A stretch of DNA of 59,371 nucleotides from Pantoea brenneri (GTDB taxonomy: Bacteria > Pseudomonadota > Gammaproteobacteria > Enterobacterales > Enterobacteriaceae). Positions 10,382 through 19,549 of the stretch are shown one piece after another; position 1 is the stretch's first letter; each line of letters opens with the position of its first letter. The stretch is taken from positions 1 to 59,371 of the forward strand of contig MIEI01000023.1 in assembly GCA_002095305.1 (NCBI GenBank), in the 5' to 3' direction. The translations under genes were made by a program, and so were the position numbers. Under the pieces are notes generated by a model. That model was not told the DNA's origin and ran no database searches. It saw nothing but the letters and a program-made list of their open reading frames with translations.

Positions 10382-10399
10382 CGGGCGCTGCGGCGCCCG
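10382..10399 (+). promoter_or_regulatory. GC-rich stem-loop between fhuA and fhuC
   Basis: CGGGCGC at 10382-10388 pairs with GCGCCCG at 10393-10399 around a TGCG loop. No T-run follows, so it should not stop transcription efficiently. It may stabilise the fhuA message or lower expression of fhuCDB relative to the abundant receptor; that role is inferred. Confidence 0.7.
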
Positions 10400-10414
10400 T
10401 TCACAGGGATTACC

Positions 10415-11209
10415 ATGTCGTATCCGCACGCAGAAGACGTGACCTTTGCCCTGGATAACGCCAGCTTCCAGGTGCCGGGCCGTACCCTCCTTCAACCGCT
10501 GTCGCTGACCTTTCCGCCAGGCAAGGTCACCGCGCTGATCGGCCATAACGGCTCAGGCAAATCGACGCTGCTGAAAATGCTGGGTCGGCATCATCGCGCC
10601 AGCGCCGGACAGGTGCTGCTCAACCAGCAGCCGGTTGATCGCTGGAACAGCAAGGCCTTTGCCCGTCAGGTCGCCTATCTGCCGCAACAGTTGCCCGCCG
10701 CGGAAGGGATGACGGTTCGCGAGCTGGTGGCGATTGGTCGTTACCCGTGGCACGGTGCGCTGGGGCGCTTTGGTCAGGAAGATCGCGATCGGGTGGATGA
10801 CGCCATCGCACGGGTCGGACTGAAGGCGTTTGCCGGGCGTCTGGTCGACAGCCTGTCGGGCGGCGAGCGTCAGCGCGCCTGGCTGGCGATGATGGTGGCG
10901 CAGAATAGCCGCTGTCTGTTGCTGGATGAGCCGACTTCCGCGCTGGATATCGCCCATCAGGTTGAGGTGCTGGCGCTGATTCAGACGCTAAGCCGTGAGC
11001 GTGGGCTGACCGTCATCGCGGTGCTGCACGATATCAACATGGCGGCGCGCTACTGCGATCATCTGGTGGCGCTGCGTCAGGGTGCACTGATCGCCGAAGG
11101 CGGGCCAGAGACGATGATGCAGGCTGAGGTGCTCGGGACGATATATGGCATCCCGATGGGCATTTTACCGCACCCGCAGGGCGGTGCCCCGGTCAGTTTT
11201 GTCTACTAA
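10415..11209 (+). CDS. fhuC: Ferrichrome ABC transporter ATP-binding protein FhuC
   Basis: The ATPase that powers uptake of hydroxamate siderophores across the inner membrane with FhuB and FhuD. Visible are Walker A GHNGSGKST near residue 43, the Q-loop in LPQQLP, the ABC signature LSGGERQRAW, Walker B LLLDEPTSALD, and the switch histidine in AVLHDIN. Length is 264 residues (E. coli 265). It follows fhuA across a stem-loop and precedes fhuD by 10 bases, so all four genes should share the Fur-controlled promoter. Confidence 0.97.
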   Translation: MSYPHAEDVTFALDNASFQVPGRTLLQPLSLTFPPGKVTALIGHNGSGKSTLLKMLGRHHRASAGQVLLNQQPVDRWNSKAFARQVAYLPQQLPAAEGMTVRELVAIGRYPWHGALGRFGQEDRDRVDDAIARVGLKAFAGRLVDSLSGGERQRAWLAMMVAQNSRCLLLDEPTSALDIAHQVEVLALIQTLSRERGLTVIAVLHDINMAARYCDHLVALRQGALIAEGGPETMMQAEVLGTIYGIPMGILPHPQGGAPVSFVY

Positions 11210-11219
11210 GGATGGCTTC

Positions 11220-12098
11220 ATGCCCGATCTGTTACGCCGTCGGCTGATGCTGGCACTGGCGGCTGCCCCGTTGCTCCGCAGCCTGCCGCTGCAGGCCGCC
11301 ACGCCCGACCTGTCGCGCATTATTGCCCTGGAGTGGTTACCCACCGAACTGCTGCTGGCGCTTGGCGTTACGCCCTATGGGGTCGCGGATCTCCACAATT
11401 ACAACATCTGGGTCGGTGAGCCGTCACTGCCCGCCGGTGTGGTTGACGTCGGCCTGCGCACCGAACCGAACCTTGAGCTGATGGCGCAGATGCAGCCTTC
11501 GCTGATCCTCTGCTCCAATGGCTACGGCCCTTCAAAAGAGAAACTGATGCGCATCGCGCCGATTATGGGGTTCGACCTCAACAGCGGTGATGGTAAACCG
11601 TTCAGCACCGCGCGCGCCTCGTTACGTCAGCTGGCTGCGCAGCTGGGGCTGAGCCGCAGGGCAGAGCAGCACCTGCGCGCGGTCGACAGCGAGCTGGCCG
11701 CAGCGCGTCAGCGTCTGGCACCTTACGCCGGGCGGACGCTGCTGCTGATGTCGCTGCTCGACAGCCGTCATGCTATCACCTTCGGTAAAAACAGCCTGTT
11801 TCTTGAAATCATGACCCTGCTGGGCCTGAAGAATGGCTGGCAGGGCGAAACTAACTTCTGGGGCAGTGCGGTGGTTGGGATCGAACAACTGGCCCCGCTG
11901 GGCGATGTGGATGTCATCTGCTTTGATCATGATAACGAGGCAGATATGCAGCAGCTGATGCGCAGCCCGCTGTGGCAGTCGCTGCCGTTTGTGCGTGCCG
12001 GACGCTTTCAGCGCGTACCGGCGGTCTGGTATTACGGTGCGACGCTGTCGGCACTGCACTTTGTTCGCGTGCTGGAACGCGCGCTGGAGACGCACTGA
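11220..12098 (+). CDS. fhuD: Periplasmic ferric-hydroxamate-binding protein FhuD
   Basis: The binding protein that hands ferric hydroxamates to FhuB. It belongs to the long-helix class of metal-chelate binding proteins. The start at 11220 follows AAGG, 10 bases after fhuC. The N-terminus has consecutive arginines (LLRRRLML) before a hydrophobic stretch and AQA-like cleavage near residue 25, which fits the twin-arginine-like signal of E. coli FhuD. Conserved blocks include LEWLPTELLLALG, DVGLRTEPNLELM, GETNFWGS and FDHDN. Length is 292 residues. Its TGA overlaps the fhuB ATG by one base, suggesting translational coupling. Confidence 0.95.
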   Translation: MPDLLRRRLMLALAAAPLLRSLPLQAATPDLSRIIALEWLPTELLLALGVTPYGVADLHNYNIWVGEPSLPAGVVDVGLRTEPNLELMAQMQPSLILCSNGYGPSKEKLMRIAPIMGFDLNSGDGKPFSTARASLRQLAAQLGLSRRAEQHLRAVDSELAAARQRLAPYAGRTLLLMSLLDSRHAITFGKNSLFLEIMTLLGLKNGWQGETNFWGSAVVGIEQLAPLGDVDVICFDHDNEADMQQLMRSPLWQSLPFVRAGRFQRVPAVWYYGATLSALHFVRVLERALETH

Positions 12099-14077
12099 TG
12101 CGCCATGCTCTGTTCCCTGCGGCGCTGCTCAGCCTGCTGTTTCTGCTGGCGCTTGGCCTGACGCTGGTTAACCTGCAGCAGGCGTTACCGCTGGCGCAGT
12201 GGTCACAGGCGCTGTGGTCGCCTGCCACCGATAACGTATCGCAGATGGTATTTCACTACAGCCTGCTGCCAAGGCTGGTGCTGGCACTGCAGGTGGGTGC
12301 CGGGCTGGGATTAGCCGGCTTGCTGTTTCAGCAGGTGCTGCGTAATCCGCTGGCCGAACCGACCACGCTGGGCGTCTCCTCTGGCGCACAGCTCGGCATC
12401 ACCGTGGCGACCTTGTGGCAGTTGCCCGGCGGCGCGGTGACCCAGCAGTTTGCTGCCCTGATCGGGGCGGTGGTGGTTGGCGTGCTGGTGTTTGGCGTGG
12501 CGTGGCGCAAACGTCTGTCGCCGGTCACCCTGATTCTGGCTGGCCTGGTGCTGAGTCTCTACAGCGGCGCGGTGAACCAGATTTTCGCCATCTTCAATCA
12601 CGACCAGTTGCAGAACATGTTCCTGTGGAGCACCGGTGCGCTGAATCAGATGAGCTGGGAAAACGTGCTGCAACTCTGGCCGCGTCTGCTGCTGGCGCTG
12701 TTACTGACGCTGGCACTGCTGCGTCCGCTGACGCTGATGGGGCTGGATGATGGCGTGGCAAAAAATCTGGGACTGGCGCTGTCGCTGGCGCGAATTGGCG
12801 GCCTGACCCTGGCGATCCTGCTCAGCGCACAGCTGGTTAATGCCGCCGGTATTATCGGCTTTATCGGGCTGTTTGCGCCGCTGCTGGCGAAGCTGCTGGG
12901 TGGCCGGCGGTTACTCAGCCGCATGCTGCTGGCACCGCTGATCGGCGCGCTACTGCTGTGGCTGGCGGATGGGTGCGTGCAGTGGCTAAGCGTTCACTGG
13001 CGCGAGATTCCGACCGGTACCGCCACCGCGCTGCTGGGGGTGCCAATTCTGCTGTGGCTGCTGCCGCGGCTGCGTACCGGTTCGGTGCCACCGGCGCTGG
13101 ATCAGGGGGATAACGTTCCGGCCGAGCGCCAGCATCTGCTGCGCTGGGTGCTGACTGGCCTGCTGGCGCTGGCGCTGCTGGCGTGGGGCGGCCTGGCGTT
13201 TGGCCGCAATGCCCAGGGCTGGATCTGGTCTGCGGGCGATATGCTCCATCAGCTGCTGCCGTGGCGCGCGCCGCGGGTACTGGCCGCGCTGGTGACCGGC
13301 CTGATGCTGGGCGTAGCGGGCAGCCTGATCCAGCGGCTGACCGGCAATCCGATGGCCAGCCCGGAAGTGCTTGGCATCAGTTCCGGTGCCGCCTGTGGTG
13401 TGGTGGTGATGATGTTCCTGGTGCCCGGCGATGCGCTGATGTGGCTGCTGCCAGCCGGCGCAATCGGCGCGGCGCTGACCCTGATGGTGATTATGCTGGT
13501 GGCCAGCCGTGGCGGTTTTTCACCGGAGCGGATGCTGCTGGCGGGGATGGCGCTGAACAGCGCGTTTGTCACGCTGCTGATGCTGCTGCTGGCCAGTGGC
13601 GATCCGCGCATGGGCGGCCTGCTGAGCTGGATCTCCGGCTCAACCTACAATATCAGTGCCAGCCAGGCGATACAGAGCGCTGGCTGCGCGCTGCTGCTGG
13701 TGGCGCTGGCTCCGCTGGCCAGCCGCTGGCTGACGCTGCTGCCGCTCGGCAGTGCCACGGCACGCTCAGCTGGCATGGCGTTAACCCCGGCCCGCCTCAG
13801 CCTGCTGCTGTTGGCAGCCGCGCTGACGGCCAGCGCCACGCTGACCATCGGCCCGCTGAGTTTTGTCGGATTGATGGCACCACATATGGCACGGATGCTG
13901 GGCTTCCGTCGGGCATTACCGCAGTTGCTGCTGTCAGGCTTGCTTGGGGCGGGACTGATGGTGCTGGCGGACTGGTGCGGGCGGATGCTGGCGTTTCCGG
14001 ATCAGATTCCGGCCGGGCTGATGGCGACCTTTCTCGGCGCGCCTTACTTCATCTGGCTGCTGCGACGTTCAGGCTAA
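12098..14077 (+). CDS. fhuB: Ferric-hydroxamate permease FhuB (fused double permease)
   Basis: The inner-membrane channel of the ferrichrome importer. FhuB is a natural fusion of two FecCD-type permease halves, and the 659 residues (E. coli 660) show that duplication. Each half has about ten membrane helices and a GVSSGAQLG or GISSGAACG motif, plus a coupling segment ending in FIGLFAPLLAK or FVGLMAPHMAR that contacts FhuC. The start is the ATG that overlaps the fhuD stop. The gene is convergent with hemL and ends at a bidirectional hairpin. It is very GC-rich and leucine-rich, as expected for a membrane protein. Confidence 0.96.
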   Translation: MRHALFPAALLSLLFLLALGLTLVNLQQALPLAQWSQALWSPATDNVSQMVFHYSLLPRLVLALQVGAGLGLAGLLFQQVLRNPLAEPTTLGVSSGAQLGITVATLWQLPGGAVTQQFAALIGAVVVGVLVFGVAWRKRLSPVTLILAGLVLSLYSGAVNQIFAIFNHDQLQNMFLWSTGALNQMSWENVLQLWPRLLLALLLTLALLRPLTLMGLDDGVAKNLGLALSLARIGGLTLAILLSAQLVNAAGIIGFIGLFAPLLAKLLGGRRLLSRMLLAPLIGALLLWLADGCVQWLSVHWREIPTGTATALLGVPILLWLLPRLRTGSVPPALDQGDNVPAERQHLLRWVLTGLLALALLAWGGLAFGRNAQGWIWSAGDMLHQLLPWRAPRVLAALVTGLMLGVAGSLIQRLTGNPMASPEVLGISSGAACGVVVMMFLVPGDALMWLLPAGAIGAALTLMVIMLVASRGGFSPERMLLAGMALNSAFVTLLMLLLASGDPRMGGLLSWISGSTYNISASQAIQSAGCALLLVALAPLASRWLTLLPLGSATARSAGMALTPARLSLLLLAAALTASATLTIGPLSFVGLMAPHMARMLGFRRALPQLLLSGLLGAGLMVLADWCGRMLAFPDQIPAGLMATFLGAPYFIWLLRRSG

Positions 14078-14101
14078 AAAAGACCGGCCTCAGCCGGTCT
14101 T
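14076..14101. terminator. Terminator between convergent fhuB and hemL
   Basis: AAGACCGGC at 14080-14088 pairs with GCCGGTCTT at 14093-14101 around a CTCA loop. The A-run at 14076-14081 becomes a T-tract on the minus strand, so the signal is strongest for hemL. In the fhuB direction only a short TCTTAT follows. Confidence 0.85.
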
Positions 14102-14110
14102 ATACCCATT

Positions 14111-15390
14111 TTACAGCTTCGCGAAGCAACGACGTGCGGCGTCGATGGTGCGCTGAATATCTTCCTCGCTGTGGGCCAGCGACATAAAGCCAGCCTCAAA
14201 GGCCGACGGAGCAAAGTAGACGCCTTCTTCCAGCATCAGGTGGAAGAAAGTTTTGAAACGCTCAACATCACAGCGGGTCACGTCGGCGTAACAGGTCACG
14301 CTGTCAGCATCGGTGAAGAACAGGCCAAACATCCCGCCAACGTGGTTGACCACCAGCGGAATATTTTGCTGCTGCGCCGCATCACGCAGGCCAGTCGCCA
14401 GTTTGCGGGTCAGGGCATCCAGCGTCTGATGGGTGCCGGGCTGCGCTATCTGGGTCAGACAGGCATAACCGGCTGCCATGGCGATCGGGTTGCCCGACAG
14501 CGTGCCAGCCTGATAGACCGGACCGGTCGGAGCCAGCGCCGCCATCACCTCACGACGACCGCCAAACGCGCCAACCGGCATACCGCCACCGATGATCTTA
14601 CCGAGGCAGGTCAGGTCAGGACGGACGTTGTAATACTCCTGCGCACCGCCCAGCGCCACGCGGAAGCCGGTCATCACTTCATCAATGATCAACAGCGCGC
14701 CAAACTCATCACACAGCGCCCGCAGGCCCGGCAGGAAGTCTGGCTGCGGCGGAATGCAGTTCATGTTGCCGGCCACCGGCTCAACGATGATCGCGGCGAT
14801 AGCTCCGGGTATTGTTCAAAGGCGGCGCGGACCGAATCGAGATCGTTGTAGGTGCAGGTCAGGGTATGCTTAGCGAAATCGGCCGGGACGCCTGGCGAAT
14901 TGGGCTGGCCGAGGGTTAATGCGCCCGAACCCGCTTTGACCAGCAGATGATCGGCGTGACCGTGGTAGCAGCCTTCAAATTTGATAATTTTATCGCGGCC
15001 GGTAAAGCCACGCGCCAGACGAATGGCGCTCATGGTGGCTTCGGTACCGGAGTTGACCATGCGCACCATCTCCATGCTCGGCACCAGTTCGCACACCAGT
15101 TGCGCCATGGTGACTTCCATCTCCGTTGGTGCGCCAAAGCTCAGACCGCGCTCAGCGGCCTCAATCACCGCGTTGCGAATCCCGGCGTTATTGTGCCCCA
15201 GCACCATCGGGCCCCATGATCCGACATAATCAATGTAGGCTTTGCCATCGGCGTCATACAGGTAGGCACCGTTGGCGTGTTCGATAAACAGCGGAACGCC
15301 GCCCACACCGGTAAATGCGCGTACCGGCGAGTTTACGCCACCCGGAATCAGGCGTTGTGCCTCGGCAAACAGTTGTTCGGACTTACTCAT
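14111..15390 (-). CDS. hemL: Glutamate-1-semialdehyde 2,1-aminomutase, frameshifted as read
   Basis: A PLP-dependent enzyme of the C5 haem pathway that converts glutamate-1-semialdehyde to 5-aminolevulinate in the cytoplasm. The N-terminal part shows [15 protein letters not shown] and GCYHGHAD; the C-terminal part shows [12 protein letters not shown], the PLP-lysine segment GKIIGGG, and GTLSGNP. The start is ATG 15390. The frame breaks at about 14801-14803, where one base is missing between the codons for FEQYPE and IAAIIVEP. With it restored the protein is 426 residues, exactly the E. coli length. All key residues are present, so a consensus error is more likely than gene loss. Confidence 0.93.
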
Positions 15391-15517
15391 TTTCGGCTCC
15401 AGCGGTTCATAAAAATATCGCGCCATTCTACGGAAGAGGCGCAGCAGACGAAAGCCGGTTTCACCAGCCGCTATACTTAACCTTAGTGAAAGCGGCACAG
15501 AGTGCGAAGGGCAGAGC

Positions 15518-15546
15518 TTGATTGCGCTGAGGTGCTGGCAGATAAT
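15518..15546 (+). promoter_or_regulatory. Likely sigma-70 promoter of erpA
   Basis: TTGATT at 15518-15523 and GATAAT at 15541-15546 are separated by 17 bases and lie about 50 bases before the erpA start. In E. coli this promoter region is controlled by IscR, but I cannot call an IscR site with confidence here. Confidence 0.6.
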
Positions 15547-15594
15547 AGCGGTATTAAGGTCGTTTTCTGACCTGGACGTTTAGCGGAGTAAAAC

Positions 15595-15942
15595 ATGAGT
15601 GATGATGTAGCAGCACTGCCGTTGCAGTTTACCGACGCAGCAGCCACCAAGGTGAAGAACCTGATTGCCGACGAAGAGAACCCGGCGCTGAAATTACGCG
15701 TTTATATCACCGGCGGGGGTTGCAGCGGCTTCCAGTACGGTTTTACTTTTGATGACCAGATGAATGACGGCGATATGACCATTGAGAAGCAGGGCGTCTC
15801 GCTGGTGGTCGATCCGATGAGCCTGCAGTATCTGGTGGGCGGCTCGGTGGACTACACCGAAGGGCTGGAAGGATCGCGTTTTATCGTCACTAACCCGAAC
15901 GCGAAAACCACCTGCGGCTGTGGTTCTTCTTTCAGTATCTGA
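15595..15942 (+). CDS. erpA: A-type iron-sulfur carrier protein ErpA
   Basis: ErpA receives Fe-S clusters from the Isc or Suf systems and passes them to apo-targets, including the IspG and IspH enzymes of the MEP pathway. The 115 residues (E. coli 114) contain the three conserved cysteines: one in [11 protein letters not shown] and two in the C-terminal TCGCGSSF. A hydrophilic N-terminal extension precedes the A-type domain. It has its own promoter. In E. coli clcA lies between hemL and erpA; here they are adjacent and divergent. Confidence 0.97.
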   Translation: MSDDVAALPLQFTDAAATKVKNLIADEENPALKLRVYITGGGCSGFQYGFTFDDQMNDGDMTIEKQGVSLVVDPMSLQYLVGGSVDYTEGLEGSRFIVTNPNAKTTCGCGSSFSI

Positions 15943-15972
15943 TGACGCAGGCCGTCTTCCTGACGGCCTCGT

Positions 15973-16224
15973 TTACCACTCTATCGTTACCAGCTGATGG
16001 TTCCGTCTCTGATTCCCCTCTGATTGAATGACACTGCGTGTCACCCGCGGTTGCGCGCTTGCCTGTCTGCCGCAATCGATCTGCGGCACAGCCTGCGCAT
16101 CAGGACTGTGAATTTCACAGCGTGAAAAGATGACAAGCCTGACGCCAATAGAGCCGGTGACCGATCCCGCCAGCGTGTACGCCGGGATCAGCAGCCCCAT
16201 CGCCAGTAGCAGTGCTCTGGTCAT
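15973..16224 (-). CDS. Small exported protein of unknown function
   Basis: I do not recognise this 83-residue protein. The first 19-20 residues look like a signal peptide (basic start, LLLAMGLLIP, then TLAG). The mature part has alternating hydrophobic residues suggesting beta strands (SIGVRLVIF), two cysteines about 16 residues apart (SRCEI and IDCGR) that could form a disulfide, and a terminal VTIEW. This weakly recalls a shortened spore-coat-U or pilin-like domain, which is a guess. An AGGAA ribosome site precedes ATG 16224. It sits where E. coli has yadS, but YadS is a membrane protein and is unrelated. Confidence 0.55.
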   Translation of the reverse strand: MTRALLLAMGLLIPAYTLAGSVTGSIGVRLVIFSRCEIHSPDAQAVPQIDCGRQASAQPRVTRSVIQSEGNQRRNHQLVTIEW

Positions 16225-16339
16225 GTAAAGTTCCTGGTGTTGTTCAAAAAGCGCTAAGCGCTAAAAAGGACGGCGAGCATACGTGGCGCGCGCGTCTCAT
16301 ATCTTGATTAACGGCAAAAAAGGCTGTTTCTTTAATCGA

Positions 16340-17143
16340 TTAGTTGGATTTTTGTGCGGGATGCAGCGCAGCGCACAGCTGTTTTGCCGCCAGTAACAGG
16401 CGCGGGCCGGGACGGCTGAGCCAGTCATCATTAATCGCAATCACCGGCACGCTGAGCTGCGGTTGCCAGTAGGTCCGGACGTTGTCAGCCTGGTGGTCAC
16501 TGCCGCCGATCACAATCGCCTGCGGATGCCGCATCAGTACCTGTTCACGGCTGACCTGCGGCCAGCTGACCCGGCTGTCGGCAAAGATATTCCTGCCGCC
16601 ACACAGTTCAATGATCTCATTCTGTAAGGTCGATTTTGCGGCGGTAAACAGCGGCTGCTGACCAAACTGTAAAAACAGCGGCACCACCGGCAGGTGAGCG
16701 TAGCGCTGGCGCAGGGCGGCCTGCTGCTGACGCAACTGCTGCGCGGCCTTAACTGCCTGTTCAGGATGCGGACTCCACGGCGCCAGTTTTTCCAGTGTGG
16801 CAATCATCTGATCCAGCGTGACCGGATCGATCCATTCGATTTTCAACCCGAGCTGCTGCAGCTGGTCGATCTGTCGCTGCGGATTGCCGCCACGCCAGGC
16901 TAATACCAGATCCGGCTTCAGTTGCAGAATACGCTCGAGGTTAATCCCCTGCCAGTTGGCTACCTGCTCAATCGGTTTCGCCTGCGGCGGATAGTCGGAC
17001 CAGGCGCTGACCGCAATCGGCGTAATGCCGGCGGCGAAGGCGAGTTCAGTCAGATGGGGCGCGAGGGTGATAACGCGCGGAGGGGAAGCCAGCAGGCTGC
17101 CGCTGATCAGCAGCAGCCAGCAGAACAGCAGAGTTTTAGCCAC
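16340..17143 (-). CDS. btuF: Vitamin B12 periplasmic binding protein BtuF
   Basis: BtuF binds cobalamin in the periplasm and delivers it to the BtuCD importer. The 267 residues (E. coli 266) begin with a signal peptide cut after about residue 19 (LLAS, then PPRVITLAP). Family blocks follow: [16 protein letters not shown] [17 protein letters not shown], and [20 protein letters not shown]. The start overlaps the mtnN end by eight bases, so translation is probably coupled. The rest of the transporter (btuC, btuD) is not in this window. Confidence 0.95.
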   Translation of the reverse strand: MAKTLLFCWLLLISGSLLASPPRVITLAPHLTELAFAAGITPIAVSAWSDYPPQAKPIEQVANWQGINLERILQLKPDLVLAWRGGNPQRQIDQLQQLGLKIEWIDPVTLDQMIATLEKLAPWSPHPEQAVKAAQQLRQQQAALRQRYAHLPVVPLFLQFGQQPLFTAAKSTLQNEIIELCGGRNIFADSRVSWPQVSREQVLMRHPQAIVIGGSDHQADNVRTYWQPQLSVPVIAINDDWLSRPGPRLLLAAKQLCAALHPAQKSN

Positions 17144-17834
17144 GCGCCAGACGCGCCAGCAGGTTCTCCACCATCAGCGACGACTGCTTAGCCGCGACGC
17201 TGAGGAACTCATCAAAGCTCAGATGCGAGGCCTGATCAGCGACGTCAGAAATGGCACGAACCACCACAAAAGGCACCTGGAACTGGTGGCAGACGTGACC
17301 GATAGCTGCGGCCTCCATTTCCACGGCAATAGCCTGTGGAAACTGCTGACGAATGCGCGCCAGCGGCTCGGCGCCGTTGATAAAGGCGTCTCCGCTCACC
17401 ACCAGACCACGCACCGCATTCAGATCGAGCTGCTTAATGCAGGCTTCGGCTGCTGCAATCAAACCCCTGTCGGCAACAAAGGCTGCCGGGCAGCCTGCCA
17501 TCTGACCCGGCTCATAGCCAAAAGCCGTGACGTCGGCATCGTGATAGCGCACTTCTTCTGATACCACGATATCGCCCACGCTCAGCGAAGCCGCTAAGCC
17601 GCCAGCCGAACCGGTGTTGATCACCACGTCTGGCTTACACAGTTGCAGCAGCAGGGTGGTACCCAGCGCGGCGGAGGTTTTGCCAATGCCCGATTTCAAC
17701 AGCGCAACTTCAACGCCATTCAGGGTGCCGGTATAAATTTCACAGCCAGCCAGCGATAAAGTTTGACGGTTTTCGATTTTGTCGCGCAGCAGGGTAACTT
17801 CCTGCTCCATCGCACCAATAATGCCTGCTTTCAT
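17136..17834 (-). CDS. mtnN: 5'-methylthioadenosine/S-adenosylhomocysteine nucleosidase
   Basis: MtnN (Pfs) cleaves adenine from methylthioadenosine, S-adenosylhomocysteine and 5'-deoxyadenosine, relieving inhibition of SAM-dependent enzymes and feeding autoinducer-2 synthesis. The 232 residues match E. coli in length. Conserved features include the N-terminal [10 protein letters not shown] with the general-base glutamate, NTGSAGG, the [15 protein letters not shown] substrate segment, and the catalytic aspartate in RAISDVAD. It is the first gene of a leftward unit with btuF and is divergent from dgt (92 bases between starts). Confidence 0.97.
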   Translation of the reverse strand: MKAGIIGAMEQEVTLLRDKIENRQTLSLAGCEIYTGTLNGVEVALLKSGIGKTSAALGTTLLLQLCKPDVVINTGSAGGLAASLSVGDIVVSEEVRYHDADVTAFGYEPGQMAGCPAAFVADRGLIAAAEACIKQLDLNAVRGLVVSGDAFINGAEPLARIRQQFPQAIAVEMEAAAIGHVCHQFQVPFVVVRAISDVADQASHLSFDEFLSVAAKQSSLMVENLLARLARG

Positions 17835-17926
17835 AGTGAGTCCCGCTAATGTAAAAAGTCATAATTTAAGGCATAGTCTACCATGGCTAACAGGGGATTA
17901 ATTCACCAAAAAATAAGGGGTAATGA

Positions 17927-19417
17927 ATGTCAGCGATCAATTTCAGGAAGAAGATCAGCTTCTCGCGCCCTTATACCAGTCGAAAAGATCCGGAGGGGGA
18001 ATATTACATTACCCGCCACTTCGAGAGCGATCGTGGACGGATTATTAACTCCGCAGCGATTCGCCGTTTGCAGCAAAAAACCCAGGTGTTTCCGCTGGAG
18101 CGCAATGCCGCGGTGCGTTCAAGGCTGACGCATTCGCTGGAGGTGCAGCAGACCGGACGCTATATCACCAAGGAGATCCTGCAGACCCTGAAAATGCAGG
18201 GCGGACTGGCGCAATATGGACTGGACGAGCTGGAAGGCGCGTTTGAGAGCCTTATTGAGATGGCCTGTCTGATGCACGACGTGGGGAATCCCCCGTTCGG
18301 GCATTTTGGTGAGGCGGCGATCAACGACTGGTTTGAAGATAATCTGCCGGCTGAACTGGTTGATCCGCTGGTGGCGGGGGTAGAAGGCGAGACGCAACGC
18401 CGCGCCTTCGATCAGCTAAACGCGATGATTCGACAGGATTTGTGCCACTTTGAAGGCAATGCGCAGGCGATTCGTATGGTTCATACGCTGCTGCAACTTA
18501 ACCTCAGCTACTCGCAGGTTGCCTGCATTCTTAAATATACCGCGCCCGCCTGGTGGCAGGGCGAGAAGCCCGCCGAATTCAGCGTGTTAATGAAAAAGCC
18601 GGGCTTTTATCTCTCCGAGCAGGACTATATTAGCGACCTGCGCGCCGCGACCAATATGGCAGAGCACCATCGCTTTCCGCTGACCTATATAATGGAAGCC
18701 GCCGATGATATCTCCTATTGCATTGCCGATTTGGACGACGCTGTAGAAAAAGATATATTTAATGTTGAGAGTTTGTATGAGTTTCTCAATAAAGCCTGGG
18801 GGCCGGTGAAAAATAATGACGCTTTCAGCCGTACCATCGGCGAAGCCTGGCGTGAGGCCTGCAGTAAAAAGCGCCGCAGCCGTAGCGATCAATTCTTTAT
18901 GTCATTACGCGTAAATGTTCAGAGCGTGCTGGTGACCTATGCAGTGAAGCGTTTTGTTGATAATCTGCCCGCCATATTTGACGGTAATTTCAATCATGCC
19001 TTGCTGGAAGATGATGGCGAAGAGGGCCGTTTGTTGCAGTTGTTCAAAACGGTGGCGCGCCAGCAGGTATTTAATCATTCCGAAGTCGAGCAGCTGGAAT
19101 TACAGGGATATCGGGTTATTAAGGGATTACTGGAAATTTATCAGCCGCTGATGCTGCTCAATTATGAATCGTTTACCACGCTGATAAATGAAGACTTTCT
19201 GCGGCACCATCCGATTGAGACCCGGCTTTTTCATAAACTTTCCGGCAAGCATCGTAAAGCTTATCTGCATAAAATGCGCACCCTGGTGGTGGAACATAAA
19301 TATGAGCGCCTGCTGTGGGAGCGATATTATCGTTTTCGTCTGATTCAGGATTATATTAGCGGAATGACCGATCTCTATGCCTGGGATGAGTACCGGCGGC
19401 TGATGGCTGTCGAATAA
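17927..19417 (+). CDS. dgt: Deoxyguanosinetriphosphate triphosphohydrolase
   Basis: Dgt hydrolyses dGTP to deoxyguanosine and tripolyphosphate and is a hexameric HD-domain enzyme. Visible are [12 protein letters not shown], the metal-site histidine in [10 protein letters not shown], the HD pair in [15 protein letters not shown] near residue 115, and the second-half [15 protein letters not shown]. Length is 496 residues (E. coli 505), and the C-terminus ends with the conserved [16 protein letters not shown]. The second half, from about 18500, uses more A/T-ending codons and has visibly lower GC than its neighbours, although the protein remains orthologous and in place. Confidence 0.95.
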   Translation: MSAINFRKKISFSRPYTSRKDPEGEYYITRHFESDRGRIINSAAIRRLQQKTQVFPLERNAAVRSRLTHSLEVQQTGRYITKEILQTLKMQGGLAQYGLDELEGAFESLIEMACLMHDVGNPPFGHFGEAAINDWFEDNLPAELVDPLVAGVEGETQRRAFDQLNAMIRQDLCHFEGNAQAIRMVHTLLQLNLSYSQVACILKYTAPAWWQGEKPAEFSVLMKKPGFYLSEQDYISDLRAATNMAEHHRFPLTYIMEAADDISYCIADLDDAVEKDIFNVESLYEFLNKAWGPVKNNDAFSRTIGEAWREACSKKRRSRSDQFFMSLRVNVQSVLVTYAVKRFVDNLPAIFDGNFNHALLEDDGEEGRLLQLFKTVARQQVFNHSEVEQLELQGYRVIKGLLEIYQPLMLLNYESFTTLINEDFLRHHPIETRLFHKLSGKHRKAYLHKMRTLVVEHKYERLLWERYYRFRLIQDYISGMTDLYAWDEYRRLMAVE

Positions 19418-19471
19418 TCACCAATTGTAAAGAGCGCGAATAAATTTTTACCTTTGCTTGAAACTTTAAAA

Positions 19472-19500
19472 GGAACTTCGCGCTAAAACATTTATCTCAA
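19472..19500 (+). promoter_or_regulatory. Sigma-E promoter of degP
   Basis: GGAACTT at 19472-19478 and TCTCAA at 19495-19500 are separated by 16 bases. This matches the sigma-E consensus and closely resembles the known E. coli degP promoter. It places degP in the extracytoplasmic stress regulon, which RseP (also encoded in this window) helps to activate. A possible CpxR half-site (GTAAA, near 19428) lies upstream but is too weak to call. Confidence 0.88.
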
Positions 19501-19549
19501 CACCGACCACAGCAATGGTCTGAACAGTTATCCTCAAGAGAAACCAAAA

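Noticed and set aside
13183..14187. 334-codon plus-strand frame overlapping fhuB
   Set aside because: It is a shifted frame of fhuB with glycine/alanine/arginine-rich composition and runs into the hemL end; no domain and no ribosome site.
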